Notes: generated by a model from the letters alone, not told the origin. DNA of 64,000 bases from Saccopteryx bilineata (GCF_036850765.1 NC_089493.1:268067034-268131033); one strand, 5' to 3'. Shown: positions 45,014 through 57,480, counted from the stretch's first letter. Made by a program: numbers and translations.

Positions 45014-47284
45014 TGCAGCAGAGACATGATACTGTATATAGAGAACCCTAAAGATTTCACCAAAATACTACTAGAAGTAATAAATGAATTCAGTAAAGTA
45101 TCAGGATACAAAATAAAGATTCAGAAATCGGTTGCATTTTTATAAACCAATAAGGAACTATGAGAAAGGGAAACTAAGAAAACAATCCCATTTGAATTGC
45201 ATAAAAAAATAAAATACCTAGGAATTAGTTTAACTAAGGATGTAAAAGACCTATACTCAGAAAATTATAAGACACCAAAGAAAGAAATTGAAGAAGATAA
45301 AAATAAGTGGAAGCATGATACCATGTTCATGGAGAGGAAAAATTAACATCAAGTTTCCATCCTACCCAAAGCAATCTATAGATTCATTGAAATGCCTATC
45401 AAGATACCAATGGGATATTTCACAGAAGAAAACAAATATTCCAAAAATTTATATAAAGCCACATAAGATCTCAAATACCTATATCAAACTTGAGAAAGAA
45501 GAACAAAGTTGGAGGAATTATGCTACCTAATATAAAACTATACTACAAGGCTATAGTAATCAAAACAGCATGGTACTGGCATAAAAACAGACATATAGAT
45601 CAATGAAACAAAATAGAAAACCCAAAAATTAACCCATGCCTTTATGGTCAATCAATATTTGACAAAGGAGATAAGAACATATGATGGAGTAAAGATGGTT
45701 TATTTAATAAATGGTGTTAGGAAAATTGGATTAATGTGTGCAGAAAAAAGGAAATTAGAACACCTTCCTACACCATACATTAGAATGAACTCAAAATGAA
45801 TTGAAGGCTTAAGTGTAAGACTCAAAGCTCTGGCCATGTAGCTCAGTTGGTTAGAGTGTTGTCCTGATATGCCAAGGTTGTGGGTTCAATACATGGTTAG
45901 AGCACTACAAGAATCAACCAATGAATCCATAAATAAGTGGAACAACAAATTGTTGTTTCTTTTCCTCCTTCAGCCCTCTCTCTTTAAAATAAATAAATAA
46001 AATTTAAATAAAAATGTAAGACCTGAAATCATAAAAATCTTAGAAGGAAGCGTCCACAGTAAAATCTCAAACATTTCTTGTAGCAATATTTTTTCTGATA
46101 TATCTCCTCAGGCAAGAAAACAAAAGGAAAACAAATGAAACCACATCAAACTAAAAAGATTTTGCACAGCAAAGGAAACCAACAACGAAATGAAAAAACA
46201 ATCCACTGAATGGGAGAACATATTCACCAATGATACATCTGAAAAGGGATTAACATCCAAAATTTAGAAAGAACTTATAAAACTCAACACCAAAAACCCC
46301 CAAACAATCCAATTAGAAAATCGGCAAAGGACCTGAATAGACACTTCTCCAAAGAGGATATAAAAGATGGCCAATAGACATATGAAATGATGCTCAATGT
46401 CACTAATCATCCAAGATATGCAAATGAAAACCCCAGTGAAATATCACCTTACAAATGTCAGAGTGTCTATCATCAGTAAACCAACAAACAAGTGTTGGTG
46501 AGGGTGTGCAGAAAGGGGAACCCTTGTTAACTGTTCGTAGGGGTGCAGATTGGTAAAGCCACTGTGGAAAATAGTGTGGAATCTCAAAAAATTAAAAACA
46601 GAACTGCCTAATGACCTAGTAATTCCACTTCTTGGACTATATCTGAAGAAACCTGAAACACTGACTCAAAAAAATATATGCACCCCTATGTTCATTGCAG
46701 CCTCACTTACAATAGCTTAGATCTGGAAGCAGCCCAGTGTTCATTAATAGACATGTGGATAAAAAAAGCTGTGGTACAGTTACACTATGGAATACTTTAC
46801 CCATCCATAAAAAAGAAGGAAATCTTATCTTTTGCAACAGCATGGATGAACCTGGAGATCATTATGCTAAGTGAAATAAGCCAGTCAGACAAAGACAAAC
46901 ACTGTATGATTTTACACATGTGTGGAATCTAATGAACAAAATAAGCTAACAAAATAGAAACACACTCATAGATACAGAGAACAGACTGATAGCTGTCAGA
47001 GGGGACGGGGATTGGGGGTTGGGGGTTGGGTAAAAGAGGTGAAACGATTAAGCAAAAAAAACTTCTCATAGACATCGATAAGAGTATGGTGGTTACAAGA
47101 GGAAAGGGGTTGTAGGAGGTACAAGAGGGTAAAGGCGGAATAAATGATGATAGAAAGAAACTTGACTTGGGGTGGTGAGCCCAGAAAATAATAGATAGAT
47201 GATGTATTATAGAGTTGTATACCTGAAACCTATATAATTTTATTAACCAGTGTCACTCTAATAAATAAATTAATAAAAAAAAAA
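45014..47284 (+). mobile_element. 5'-truncated L1 (ORF2 C-terminal half plus 3' UTR)
   Basis: Begins inside the reverse transcriptase region just after the catalytic motif (a [24 protein letters not shown] segment) and continues through the ORF2 C-terminal domain to the 'HMCGI' end near 46932, then the 3' UTR with a G-rich patch (47004-47030) and an A tail at 47274-47284. An imperfect TSD, GACTCGATGCAG at 45007-45018 versus GATTAGATGCAG at 47287-47298 (10 of 12), supports a single insertion. Stops and shifts break the frame, so it is not active. A Ves-like SINE is nested at 45827-46011. Confidence 0.92.
45827..46011 (+). mobile_element. Ves-like tRNA-derived SINE nested in L1
   Basis: Starts CTCTGGCCATGTAGCTCAG with a B box GGTTCAATACATGG and ends in an ATAAATAAATAAA tail. 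Approximate TSDs are AAGTGTAAGACTCAAA at 45811-45826 and AAATGTAAGACCTGAAA at 46012-46028. Confidence 0.85.
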
Positions 47285-47299
47285 GAAGATTAGATGCAG

Positions 47300-49400
47300 A
47301 AGAAATGCCTGCGGCAATTTCCACTAAGAACCCTGGAATCAGGCACCGGTCCCAAAGTTGTAGATGTATTGGATATATCACACTTGGGACCTCTTTGACG
47401 AGCCATCACTTTCTTGGGAGGGCTGCCATTTATACTGACTGTTTCTGCTACTTTGGACTCATGCTGTAATCTAAGAAATTGCGCACAGAGCTAGGTTCCG
47501 TCCGTGGTCAGGCAAAGGGCTATCCAATAGAGACATAGTGACAGATATAAATGTTTGCATCATCAGTTGGAGACCCTTGGTGTTGACTTAAGATGGTAAT
47601 AATGAACAAATATTTGTTTTTTCTTATGCTAGGTAAGAATGTACTTTACAAATGTTTTCTTACTGAAATATAGATAAAGTGCATATATTGTAAGTGTATA
47701 TATAGCTCTATACATTTCACAAACTGAACAATTCTACCTAATCAGAGCCTATGTCAAGAAAAAGATCCGTATCAGCTCCCCAGAAACCTCCCTTTATCTG
47801 CCCTTCTAGTCATTACTCTTATTCTCAGGGTAACTACTATTCAGGTTTCTAACAGCATAGATTACAGGCTTTTTGCCTGTGTTACTGATTTATCTTAATT
47901 GAACCGTATGTACCATACAAAAAAAGAACCATAGATACATATGTAGATATTTTCTATCTTTCTTCATTCAACAGTGTCCTGAGTATAATTGTAAATTATA
48001 TAGTTTTATAACCACGTGAACAATGAAATTTTCAAAACTGAGAAAAATATTGATTAATTTTTATTGTTGATTGACACCCTTTATATAATATTCTGTAGTC
48101 CATTATGTGTACTGTAATGTCTGAAAGCTGCCATTTTCTTGGTGTCTAAAACCGTGTTATTAGGAAACATTAGAGAAGCTACTTGGATGTTTTCAATTGT
48201 TATATCTTGGTTAAAGTACCAGGGATCGACCCTAACAGCCAAGCACCAAACCTCATTCTTCTTGGAGGTGGTCTTATGAAATATACTCATTTTATACTCA
48301 GGAGGGGCCGGGGGCGGAAGTGGGGCCAGGGCTCCCTGCCCTTGTCTCCACACACTTCCATCTGTATGGAAACAATCAGAACCATCTGTTCAGTGGTTTC
48401 ACTCTTACTTACATGACCTCATTCTTCCCTCACGATTGGCCCATGAGAAACCCTGTATCATCCCCCTGGACAGAAGAGAGTACTGAGGCTCTGAGAGGTT
48501 GGGTGGCTTGTCTGGTTTGTACGACTAGTGTTAGGATTTAACTCTTCCCATTCCCTCATCTTGTCTCAGAAGATGACACCTCTGAGCGCCCCATTTAACA
48601 GAGAGCTGATAAAACACAGGGGCTCTGAGTAGGAAGCTTGAGTTCTGCTGGTAAAACCCAGGGAAGGGTCAGGCATCTGAGCCCAAGCCCAGGACGAGCT
48701 GCTGCTTTGCTGGAAGACGGCACAGTTCCGAGTCACGGTTCCCAGTCTTAAGGTACCTAGCAGATCCTGAAATCCTCCTGCACAGGGCTTACGCCGTCAC
48801 GGCTCTGGCAGGAGAGTGAGTGGTCAAAGGGGCAGGCAAAGGTGGCCAGAAGAGAGGCAGAAACCTTGGTGGCCTGGCCTGGGAAGTGAAAAGTGAAACA
48901 AAGCAGCACTTTTGTGGAACCAGACAAAGCCAGCGTGAAAAAGAGTTCATCCATGGTTTATTCCAATCAGGGGCCATTAGGGAGGAGTGTGGGGTTGACT
49001 TTACAATCCCCAAGACCCAGTGGCTTTCTCTGTCATACTTCTCCAATCATGCCTTCTGATCTTTAATTTACACTCAGCGCCCCCACCCCGAATGTTGTAA
49101 CAGCCTCCGAGTGGGCTGAACTTTTTCCTCCAACCTCTCTGCCCCTAGTGGCCCTGGTGGAAGTCAGACCCCCTGCCCTGCTCTGTAACACGTCGTGGCC
49201 CATCCTTTCATTCCTCGTGTTTAGTCTGGCACGCTTTGGCCTCCCCAGTCACCTCGGTAACATGTCCATTTGCTGAAATCCCCCAGTGTTCCAAGAATGC
49301 TGCACTACATTCTGTTTCCCCAAAGCGCTGTGCACTTGCACGCTCCAACTCTTTGCTCGTAATGCAAGTTCTGCCCGAGACTCCCATTTATCTGCTTCTT
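47300..49400. other. Noncoding, nothing recognised
   Basis: AT-rich in the first half and balanced in the second. No gene found. Short frames such as 48081-48353 (-) are unrecognised. Confidence 0.4.
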
Positions 49401-49419
49401 TGCTGGGTAACTGATGGGT

Positions 49420-49610
49420 CATTGAAGGTTCAGCTCAGCTCAGTCATCATTCTCCTTGGCAGCATCTCCCGCTTCTTACTGGAGGTGACCCTGTCCTCTG
49501 CGCTCTGTGATCCGTGTGCTCCCTTCTCTCCAGTTGCCGTGCACTGTGTCAGCTCACCCCTCAGTTTCTCCTTCTAGATGATATGCTCCTTGCATTTTGG
49601 GCTCCTAGCA
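49420..49610 (+). repeat. L2 LINE 3' fragment (probable)
   Basis: 'gaaggttcagctcagctcag', 'catcattctccttggcag' and '…gtgctcccttctctccagttg' recall the sense L2 3' region. Confidence 0.5.
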
Positions 49611-50500
49611 GAGTTATGAGCCATATGCTTCTTGACCTACACAGCACAAAGATCTATTCCGCTGGCTTGAGGCAGGCAGAGGGCTTGGGAGGTGCCTCGG
49701 GGGCAGGGAAAAGAACTCAGGCCAACTGAACACCTGTGCCCCGAGATTCTTCTGGGCCAAGATGAGGAATCCTGGAAGTCTCCCCATATACCATGTGGGG
49801 CATGTGAGAGGTGCCAACACTGTTAGGGATGTTTCCCTATCTCTATGGTTAATGGATCCCTTCCTTATTTCATGGTGCCCGGTGTCCAATACTATGTTGG
49901 GGGAGGAAGAGCGCCCAAGGAAGGCTGGGAGGTATATGCCTTGGAGTTGGTTTAACAGTCAACAGCTGCACGGACTTAATTGGATTTTATTTTATTTGAT
50001 CTTGGATAAAGGAGGTTTTTGAGAGTTAGTTTTCCCCTTCTTAAGTGTTCTTGCTGAAAAAGAAAAACAACCCACCCCCCCAAACCCATCCTATCATCAG
50101 CTCAGTTCCTAGATCCTTGCTAGCTGAGCTTGCTACACACGGGGGCAGTAGTGCACCACCGACCTGCTCGGGAGCCCCCATGGGAGCGGCTGTGTAAATC
50201 TGGAGCGTTCGCCAAGAATTTAACTCTAGTTAGATATTTTCCATTTCATATATATTGGCGAGAAATATCACTTAAGAAAAAGTTGGAAATAAATTAGGCA
50301 GGGAATCACATAAAGAGGTTTATATTTGCTTTTTCTGCCATTGTCTGTGAATTTTTATATTTTAAATGTTTTTAGACTGGATCACAAACCCCCTGTTTGA
50401 ATGTGACTGTGCCATAAGGCTGTTCCCATCAACTTAAGGGTGTCCCCAGGAATTCCGGGTTAAGATGGAAAATCTCTCGGTGTCAACTAATGGCTTTGGG
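49611..50500. other. Noncoding, possible regulatory stretch
   Basis: Unique. 50215-50370 is AT-rich and repeat-free (CTAGTTAGATATTTTCC, TATTTTAAATG) and could be a conserved element. Otherwise nothing is seen. Confidence 0.35.
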
Positions 50501-50504
50501 ATGT

Positions 50505-50750
50505 CGAGAATGTGCCAGGCACTGTACCATGGGTTAGCTAGTTCAACACTCCAGGAAGTTAACATCATTCTTCTTATAGATCAGAAGAGGAATCACATTC
50601 AGAGGGGTCAAGGTCACACAGCTAACAGACATCAAGGAAGTTGAGTGTACTTTCCATAAAGGCAGAAAAGATGCCTCTCTCCTTCGCTAATGTATTCCTA
50701 GCACTCAAGGCAGTGCTCAGCCATGTGGTTGACACTTAGTGAATATATGT
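50505..50750. repeat. MIR relic followed by L2-type tail
   Basis: 50505-50650 is a reverse-complement MIR ('gtgccaggcactgtaccatg', 'aaggtcacacagctaacag'). 50655-50750 resembles an L2 3' end ('cctagcactcaaggcagtgc', 'acacttagtgaatatatg'). Confidence 0.55.
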
Positions 50751-50964
50751 CAAGTGGCTTAAAGGCTGAAGAGTTAGTTGACTCCAAGAGTGTTTGTGTT
50801 TGTCCTGTGCTGTGCTTTCAGAATGGGGCCAGCCATCCTTCAAGTGTTCCTAGTGGATGTTCTAGAGCTATGGCAGCCTTCGAATTTGAGAGGGATGTCC
50901 CGTCCTCTGGGAATTTGGCAAACCACACTCCAAGAGCAAAAGACTGGGGAGAGATATCAGCACA

Positions 50965-51015
50965 AAGTTTTATTTTTTTAAATGTCCTATAGGGGTTGCC
51001 ATTTAAAAAAAATTG

Positions 51016-51054
<39 letters not shown>

Positions 51055-51136
51055 TCGAGCTGTTCCTGACTGGGGATCGAGCCCGCAACTCTGTGCTTCG
51101 GGATGATGCTCTAACCATCTGCCATCTGGCCAGGCA
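50965..51136 (-). mobile_element. Ves-like tRNA-derived SINE, antisense
   Basis: The minus strand starts TGCCTGGCCAGATGGCAGAT with a B box GGGCTCGATCCCC and 'gagctcgatgtttctctc', then a pure CT run (GA at 51018-51050) and an A-rich tail. A TSD ATATCAGCACA flanks it at 50954-50964 and 51137-51147. Confidence 0.88.
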
Positions 51137-51149
51137 ATATCAGCACACC

Positions 51150-52390
51150 TTGAAGAGTGATTTGTTGCTGAACGAAATTCACGATGAGGCAATAGAAAGA
51201 GAATAGTACCCTGTGGATTTGAAGTATCAGATTTCATCCTAAGTAAATTGTGTGGAACTGAGAAATAAGGAACTGTTAGTCTTTTGATTCCAGTCATTCC
51301 AAACCATGGAAACATTCAGGGATGGGCACGAAGAGGATATACCCCAAGGCATGTTGTCAAGCACATTCCCAGTGGGGCAGAGGCCCAGAAGGGGGCAGTC
51401 TCTAAAGAGTACATGATCTACTTGGAAGTGGGATTCTCAATGGCCCCCAGTTTGCACAGACCATCCCATTCTGTTTGCCCCTCTGCCCTGCTCTGTGATA
51501 AGACACCTCAGTCATGGAGGATGGAGTTCTTGGGAAACCCCAGAGAATGGCAAGGGTCTGAGGGGCTGGCAAGCTGAGCTCTACTTTGCAAAATGAGACA
51601 GGATCATGGAGAACCCTGGAGGTTTGGGAGATATCTCAGAAAGGGAAGACTGGGAGCCAGGGTCAGGCACAGAAAGACCTTTGCACATAAACAAAATTTG
51701 TAAATTCAACATGCTTGTTGTTGTTCTAATCTACTGAGACTCATCCCACAAAGAAAGGCACTACCCCTTTGAGCAGGAGATGGGCCAGTGGGCTGGTCTT
51801 GGGGGAGTTGGGCAGACTGCTTCCCACTCCACACGCCGGCTTGGGAAGGACAGGACAGCATGGAGGAGACAGTGACGGAAGCAGATACGTGGGTGGGGCC
51901 AGAGTAGAGGGAAAAGGAAAAAGAGAATGAATCCTTGGTGCCTTCAGCAGGAAGAGAGAGGGCTCAGATACCCAGCCCAGGTTGGAGAGTGGGCTTTATG
52001 TGACTCCTTGATTCCCCAGTGAGCATGCTCAGTGACTCCAGTCCCAAGGTAGGCTCACAGGTGTATTTCACCAGTCATTGGATGAAGGCGGAGCCTTATT
52101 TAGGGGCTGGTTTCTGGATCTTTTGGTGGGTGGAGCTAGGCTGGTATCTGACCAGGTTCTTTTGTTTGGAAAAAAGAAAGGATACTTACTCAGTTTTCTT
52201 CCGAAGTGGCTGGCGGGGAGGTGTTGGTGAGATCTGTGGGAGCCAGCCCAGTTCTGGAACACAGTGGGAGGGGATGGCTCTCCCTCTACCCTTCTGGTCC
52301 TTTCTATTGCCACTGGCTGTGTTGACTCATAGTCTTTTTTTAGCCTTTGATCCCCCAAACTTTTGCTTTTGATTCTAAATTTTGGTAATT
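51150..52390. other. Noncoding, nothing recognised
   Basis: Unique DNA. Frames at 51284-51577 and 52019-52372 (+) and 52068-52394 (-) are unrecognised. Confidence 0.4.
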
Positions 52391-52395
52391 GCACT

Positions 52396-52965
52396 GTGAC
52401 AGTTAATTTTATGTGTCAACTTGACTGGGTCACTAGGTGCCCAGGTATTTGGTCAAACATTATTCTGGGTGTGTCCATCCGTGAGGGTGTTTCTGGATGA
52501 GATTGACATGTGAATTGGTGGCCTGAGTAAAGCAGATTGCTGCCCCTAATGTGCGTGGGCTTCAGCCAGTCTTCACTAGATCTGAAAAGAACCAACAGGT
52601 TCTTATTTACTCCTGAGATTAAGAGGGAACTCCTCCTGCCTGACTGCTTGAACTAAGTAAGAAGCAGGTCATTATCTGTGGTTGGTGTGAACCTTAAACA
52701 TGGGCTCCTCTTGGATCTTGAGCTGGCTGGCTTGCAGGCTGGAACTGATACCAGCAGCAATCCTCATTCTCAGGCTTTGGGACTCAGACTGGAATTATAG
52801 TGTCAGTTTTCTTGAGTCCCCAGTTAGACAACTCAAATGCATGCAGATCTTGGGACTTCTCAACTTCCACAATCATGTGAGCCAGTCCCTTCAATTCCCC
52901 AGAAGAAATCTCTTTATGTGTTCATTCTGCTAGTTCTGTTTGCCTGGAGAACCTGGACGGACGCA
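52396..52965 (+). mobile_element. LTR-like dispersed repeat, copy 2
   Basis: Starts 'gtgacagttaattttatgtg' with 'gtcaacttgactgggtcac', 'ggtcaaacattattctgggtg' and 'gggacttctcaacttccac', ending 'tctgtttgcctggagaacc'. It is the better preserved of two copies (the other is at 25.4 kb). It is common in placental genomes. I am unsure of its exact name. Confidence 0.7.
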
Positions 52966-53139
52966 CCTACTCTGGAAATGCTTCTTGAATCTGCACTTTC
53001 TTTTCCATCCTCACAACCTTGTCTGCTGTTCTCATTTGAGCCAAATTGCTTTGACTGCAGTGGAGGTAAAGAGCTCAGCACTCCATCTGCTCTCCTCCCT
53101 GCCGGTCCTTGCCCCCTGAGGTGGAGAAAGGGGCTTTAG

Positions 53140-53640
53140 TGTCATGAAATACAGTGTGAAGCTAATGACCTAGAATATCAAGACCAACTCCTTAGCCCGG
53201 TATTCAAGTCCAGCAGGACCTGGCCCCTGGGGGCCTCTGGAGTACATCCCTGCACACGCTATGCTGTGCATATCATATTTCAAGTAGATAAATCTTTTTA
53301 AGCACATGCTGCCCTTTTCCACATGTTATTTTCTCTACCGGGAGGGCCATTCCATACTCACCCCATGTTGCACCCAGTAATCTCTTTTCCGGCCTTCAAG
53401 ATGAGTTCAAATGTCACCTTGTTTATGAAATGCATTTTGACTGTGGGCAGAGCTTGTCACTCTCTCCCCTGGCTCCCATGACACTTATCCCCTGGTATTG
53501 TCATTATTCGTGTGCTTTGCTTCTCATCTTCTTTCCTCTTCCACAAGTTCTTAGAAAGCCAGAGGTCTCTTTCCCCGGCACCTACAAGAGTTCCTGCACA
53601 CTCAGTAAGCACACATTACAATTTGCAGAATGAATGAACA
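53140..53640 (+). repeat. L2 LINE 3' fragment, well preserved
   Basis: Contains 'cagcaggacctggccc', 'tttctctaccgggagggcc', 'ggccttcaagatgagttcaaatgtcacc', 'ttcttagaaagccagagg' and a 3' 'gcagaatgaatgaac' end. Confidence 0.8.
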
Positions 53641-53679
53641 ATGGCCGTGTGTGCCTGACTATAACTAGATTTTCAAAAT

Positions 53680-54100
53680 ATTGGTCAGCGAGACAACCAC
53701 AGATCCCTTAATCCTGCTGGTTTATCCAGATTATTTGACCTAATTCTTTAATACCACATCATCAGATAATTCTGTGTGAGCAGACCACTGTAACATTAGC
53801 AAATATAGTGCCGGATTTCACCTCCACCGCAGTGTGGAGAGCTCGGAGTCCTTTAATGAATGTACATAGAGAGAGCTATCAGAAGATTAGCATTCTTGTA
53901 ATGAGCAGGAGAGGAACATTTAACAAAATAGCTCAAGTGCTATCGGCAGAGCATCTCTAAGCAAAGACTCTCAGTAAACGGCGGTGAGAGATGCCAGGCT
54001 TCTCAGGTTGTTAATTTCACCGTTTATACAAGATTAATGGTTAAGGAAATAAACCACAGCTATGGTTTACCTAGTTGCAGAGAATACCTTGTCTAAAATA
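53680..54100. promoter_or_regulatory. Candidate conserved noncoding element
   Basis: About 400 bp of repeat-free unique DNA with many homeodomain, GATA and bHLH-like words: GACCTAATTCTTTAATACC, TAGCATTCTTGTAATGAGC and GTTTACC. It is one of the longest such stretches in the window. Conservation not tested. Confidence 0.35.
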
Positions 54101-54604
54101 CAACCCAGAGCAAAATAGTAAGGAGAATAATATAACATTTTCTTTGGAAATAGGCCTTGACCTCATTTGCCTTCAGAAGAAATTATAACTCCTAACCGGG
54201 GAGACTTTTGCCCAAAGTCTGGAATATGGGTCAGCAAACCAACAACTCACCCTTTGGGAACCCAGGCAGGGAGGTCCTGCTTCTCAGAGAGCTCGGAATC
54301 AGGATACAAGTTGGCCCCAATTCCCTGAAATGGGAAAGGTGCCCTGGGTCACCTCTGCAGGTTATTGTAGTCCTGAGCTCTGAGATCACGGCTGTGACGC
54401 AGCGTCTGCCGTCCAAGGTCCAAGGTCCAAGGTCTGCCCAGAATTCTGAGTGCCACTTTCTAATGGATTTGAAATGCTTATTCAGCGGGGTGTGTGGACT
54501 TCCCTCCCTGCCCTCCCAAAAGCAGCTTGCCCTGTCACCGTCTATGCCCAGGAAGCTCCTCAAAGACCAGTCACGCCCATAGTGCCCCTCTCTAGAATTC
54601 TCTC

Positions 54605-54850
54605 AGAACGCTCTCGCACCTGGCCACTTAATTGTATGACTTTAGGTAAGCTGCTTGTTCCTTCTGTGTCTCAATTTTTTCAAGTGTAAACCTGGAATAA
54701 GAATAATGCCTTCTTTTCAGGTCTGTTGGGAGGACAGAGTGAGACTACGTCTGCCGAGTTCTTACACCTGTGCCTGCATGAAGTACAGGTTTTCTCTACA
54801 ACTCACTGCGCAGGGCCGAGGACATAGTACGTGCTGACTGACTGAATGAG
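54605..54850 (+). repeat. MIR-type SINE relic
   Basis: 'ttgtatgactttaggtaagctgcttgttcc', 'gtgtctcaattttttcaagtg' and '…gaggacatagtacgtgctgac' are MIR-ordered words. Confidence 0.65.
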
Positions 54851-55218
54851 TTCGCTTCATGTTTCATGTCAGCAAAGGGAAAAGAGCCTGGAGGCGGGCT
54901 AACACTCAGCCAGTGTGTTTAGGAGCCAATAGATGTCTACTCCCAGGTAGGTGGGCATTTCTGAGAGGTGCTCTGCACATTCCTCAGAAGGTCCCGGGGG
55001 GGACCGAGCCGCAGTCACACAGAGCAGTGGCCTCAGTAATGCTCTCTATATGGGTCCGCCCACCACCATCCCCAGCCTCTGCTCCCCGGGTAGCACAGCC
55101 ACACCCTAGTCTATGTTTTGGGTGAATCCAAGCTAAGACAGGCAGGGATAGGATGCCCCACTCTGGCCTCACATTTAAACTGAGTCTCGAGTTAACGGTG
55201 CCTTGCACTCCTCATAAC
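54851..55218. other. Noncoding, nothing recognised
   Basis: GC-rich unique DNA. No gene evidence. Confidence 0.4.
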
Positions 55219-55226
55219 CTCTAACC

Positions 55227-55557
55227 CAGGGGTCCCCAAACTACGGCCCACGGGCCACATGCGGCCCCCTGAGGCCATTTATTCGGCCCCCGCCGCACTT
55301 CCGGAAGGGGCACCTCTTTCATTAGTGGTCAGTGAGAGGAGCATAGTTCCCATTGAAATACTGGTCAGTTTGTCGATTTAAATTTACTTGTTCTTTATTT
55401 TAAATATTGTATTTGTTCCCGTTTTGTTTTTTTACTTTAAAATAAGATCTGTGCAGTGTGCATAGGGATTTGTTCATAGTTTTTTTTATAGTCTGGCCCT
55501 CCAACGGTCTGAGCGACAGTGAACTGGCCCCCTGTGTAAAAAGTTTGGGGACCCCTG
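55227..55557. mobile_element. Nonautonomous hAT transposon (331 bp), copy 2
   Basis: Same 16-bp terminal inverted repeats as copy 1 (CAGGGGTCCCCAAACT and its complement) and the same exact length. By hand there are about 10 differences over 331 bp, nearly all transitions. TSDs are CTCTAACC at 55219-55226 and CCCTAACA at 55558-55565 (6 of 8). The central TA again matches a Buster-like hAT target. There is no transposase gene. Confidence 0.93.
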
Positions 55558-55869
55558 CCCTAACAGATAGCAGGTCTGAGAAGATTCATAGTGACCAAAA
55601 TGAGAGGGCTAGCACTTTCTGAAGAATTCTAACTCAATGATATTTATTTGACTTGAAGGATTTTTGTCATACGTTATATGGAATATGTGTATTCCATTGC
55701 ATTAAAACACCACTCTGGGCTTGAGAGACCATGTCTGGACATGCCAGTACACACAGACAGTTTCATCAGGCCTGTGGAAGACGGAGCTGCCATGTCATAC
55801 CATGCAAGAACCATGCCTGTCAAATCTAGGTTCCTTAGGATCCATATGGTGAATGTGAGAGTTCAGTTC

Positions 55870-56120
55870 CTTTATTTCTAAAAATCCTCTTTTGTAATTA
55901 ATCACAGTAAGCAATGAACTTTTACCCTATTGTTGTCTGTCATGTGCCTCTTGCCAATTAGCATGGTTGCACTTCATGGCTTAATTCAGTATCAGTTGTG
56001 AATTGCACTGTCTTTGAATATTAATATAAGTTTATTTCCCTAGGGAATTACACCTTCTGACATACTGGACTCTCTAATTGGGAAAGAGTTTTTGGATTTT
56101 CAACTTAAATAAAGCCTAGC
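55870..56120. promoter_or_regulatory. Candidate conserved noncoding element
   Basis: Unique AT-rich DNA with TTGTAATTAATCAC (TAATTA), GCCAATTAGCATGG, ATATTAATATAAG and GGCTTAATTCAG. No repeat match seen. Confidence 0.33.
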
Positions 56121-57050
56121 TCACATCTATAATCTTCCTCCTTTATGCCGTAAAGAATCCCTGTGCTCATATTAGTCCACTTCCCGCCAAGGAGAAGAGA
56201 GGCTGCCAAATCGTGAAGAGATAAAAATGCCAGACCAGCCCGACAGCGCTTTGGTTCTTTCCCAGATCATGCTTCCTGGGATTTCATCGGAGGCGAACAC
56301 TTTAGAAAGTCATTAGAGCAGGAAAGACTTTTTCCAGATTTAGCCCTCAGTACAGCGCCTGGTACTTGGCAGGGGCTCAATAAGCCTGTCTTCGAATGTT
56401 GAAGGAATTATACTCCACCATCCCCAGGCCAGGCACCTTCTGTGAATCTCTGAGGAGTCCTGATTTGTGTGTGCGGCTGGAGAGCTTGCTCAGTGCTGGG
56501 TGATGGGACCCCCTATCTCTCTGCCTCTTCGGGGGAAAATCCAGTATTTCTCAGAGTGGGAGATGCTAACCTCTCAGGAAGGCCCTCCGTGGGGTTGCAG
56601 GGAAGCTGGCTCTCTTCCCCTCATTGGCAGTTGCTGTTTCTTGCCTGTTGGGATCTCCTGGAGACAGTTCAGGGTTGCTCCAGTTCACCCCGTTTGATTC
56701 CCTCTCTCATGCAGGGCTGGAGAGCTTGAGCCAAACTCAGTTGGTAATTGTTCCCTATTCCCTCAAGTGGTGTCTGCAGCCAGCATCAGTAGTGGTTGCT
56801 GGGCCTGCGGGCAGGCGTCTGCACTCTTGCCTATTTCTTTCCATCCACCAGTTCCTTGTAAATGTCCTCAGTCTACAGTTAGTCCACTTATGAGAAAAGT
56901 AAACAGCTTCCAAGACTTCTGCAGGCAGTACCATGTGCCTCCCACCCACCCACCCCCACATCCTAGCTTTCAATCTGTAACTGAGACTCTAGTCCCAGCT
57001 TATCTCTCTGCTGACCCACAAGGATTGATTTGCTCATTTGTTTGTTCATC
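56121..57050. other. Noncoding, nothing recognised
   Basis: Short MIR/L2-like tail words near 56345-56390. Otherwise unique. Frames are shadows of GC-rich sequence. Confidence 0.4.
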
Positions 57051-57059
57051 ATGTGCTGA

Positions 57060-57480
57060 TGGCCCATGCCCCTGTGTGGAGCCCGAGATGAACCAGGCAA
57101 ATGCCCTGCCCCCGGGAGGCTCACAGTCCAGGGCATAAGAAAGGCACAGACACTGAAAATTATCATCCGTGCGGTTGAGCTGCGAAAGCAGGAAGCTCAG
57201 GAGTCAGGGAGCGAGGAGAGGCTCTGAGGGGTGGGGGGAGGGTTTGCAGGAAATGGTCCCTAGAGGAAGTGAGGTTTTAAAGGCGGGGAGTGCCCAGGAG
57301 TTGACTGGCTGAAATGGTGGTGCGAGGGAAGAGTTCCGAGAGCGTGTCAAGCGTGTGAGATGCAGGTCGGGGAGATGACGCGAGTTAAAATTTGGAAGGC
57401 CTGAATGCCACGAACAGAACTGTGTTCTGGAAAGGATCTGGACCATACTCTGGAGGGTGGAACGCTGGAAAAGTCCTCAG
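57060..57480 (-). repeat. L2-type LINE fragment, antisense (probable)
   Basis: 'gaggctcacagtccagggc', 'gaggaagtgaggttttaaagg' and 'gaagagttccgagagcg' recall the reverse complement of an L2 3' region. Confidence 0.45.

Noticed and set aside
45288..46932. Separate small genes in the 45-47 kb region
   Set aside because: These frames are fragments of the decayed L1 ORF2.
50818..51315. 165-codon minus-strand ORF
   Set aside because: Contains the Ves-like SINE and its GA/CT tract.
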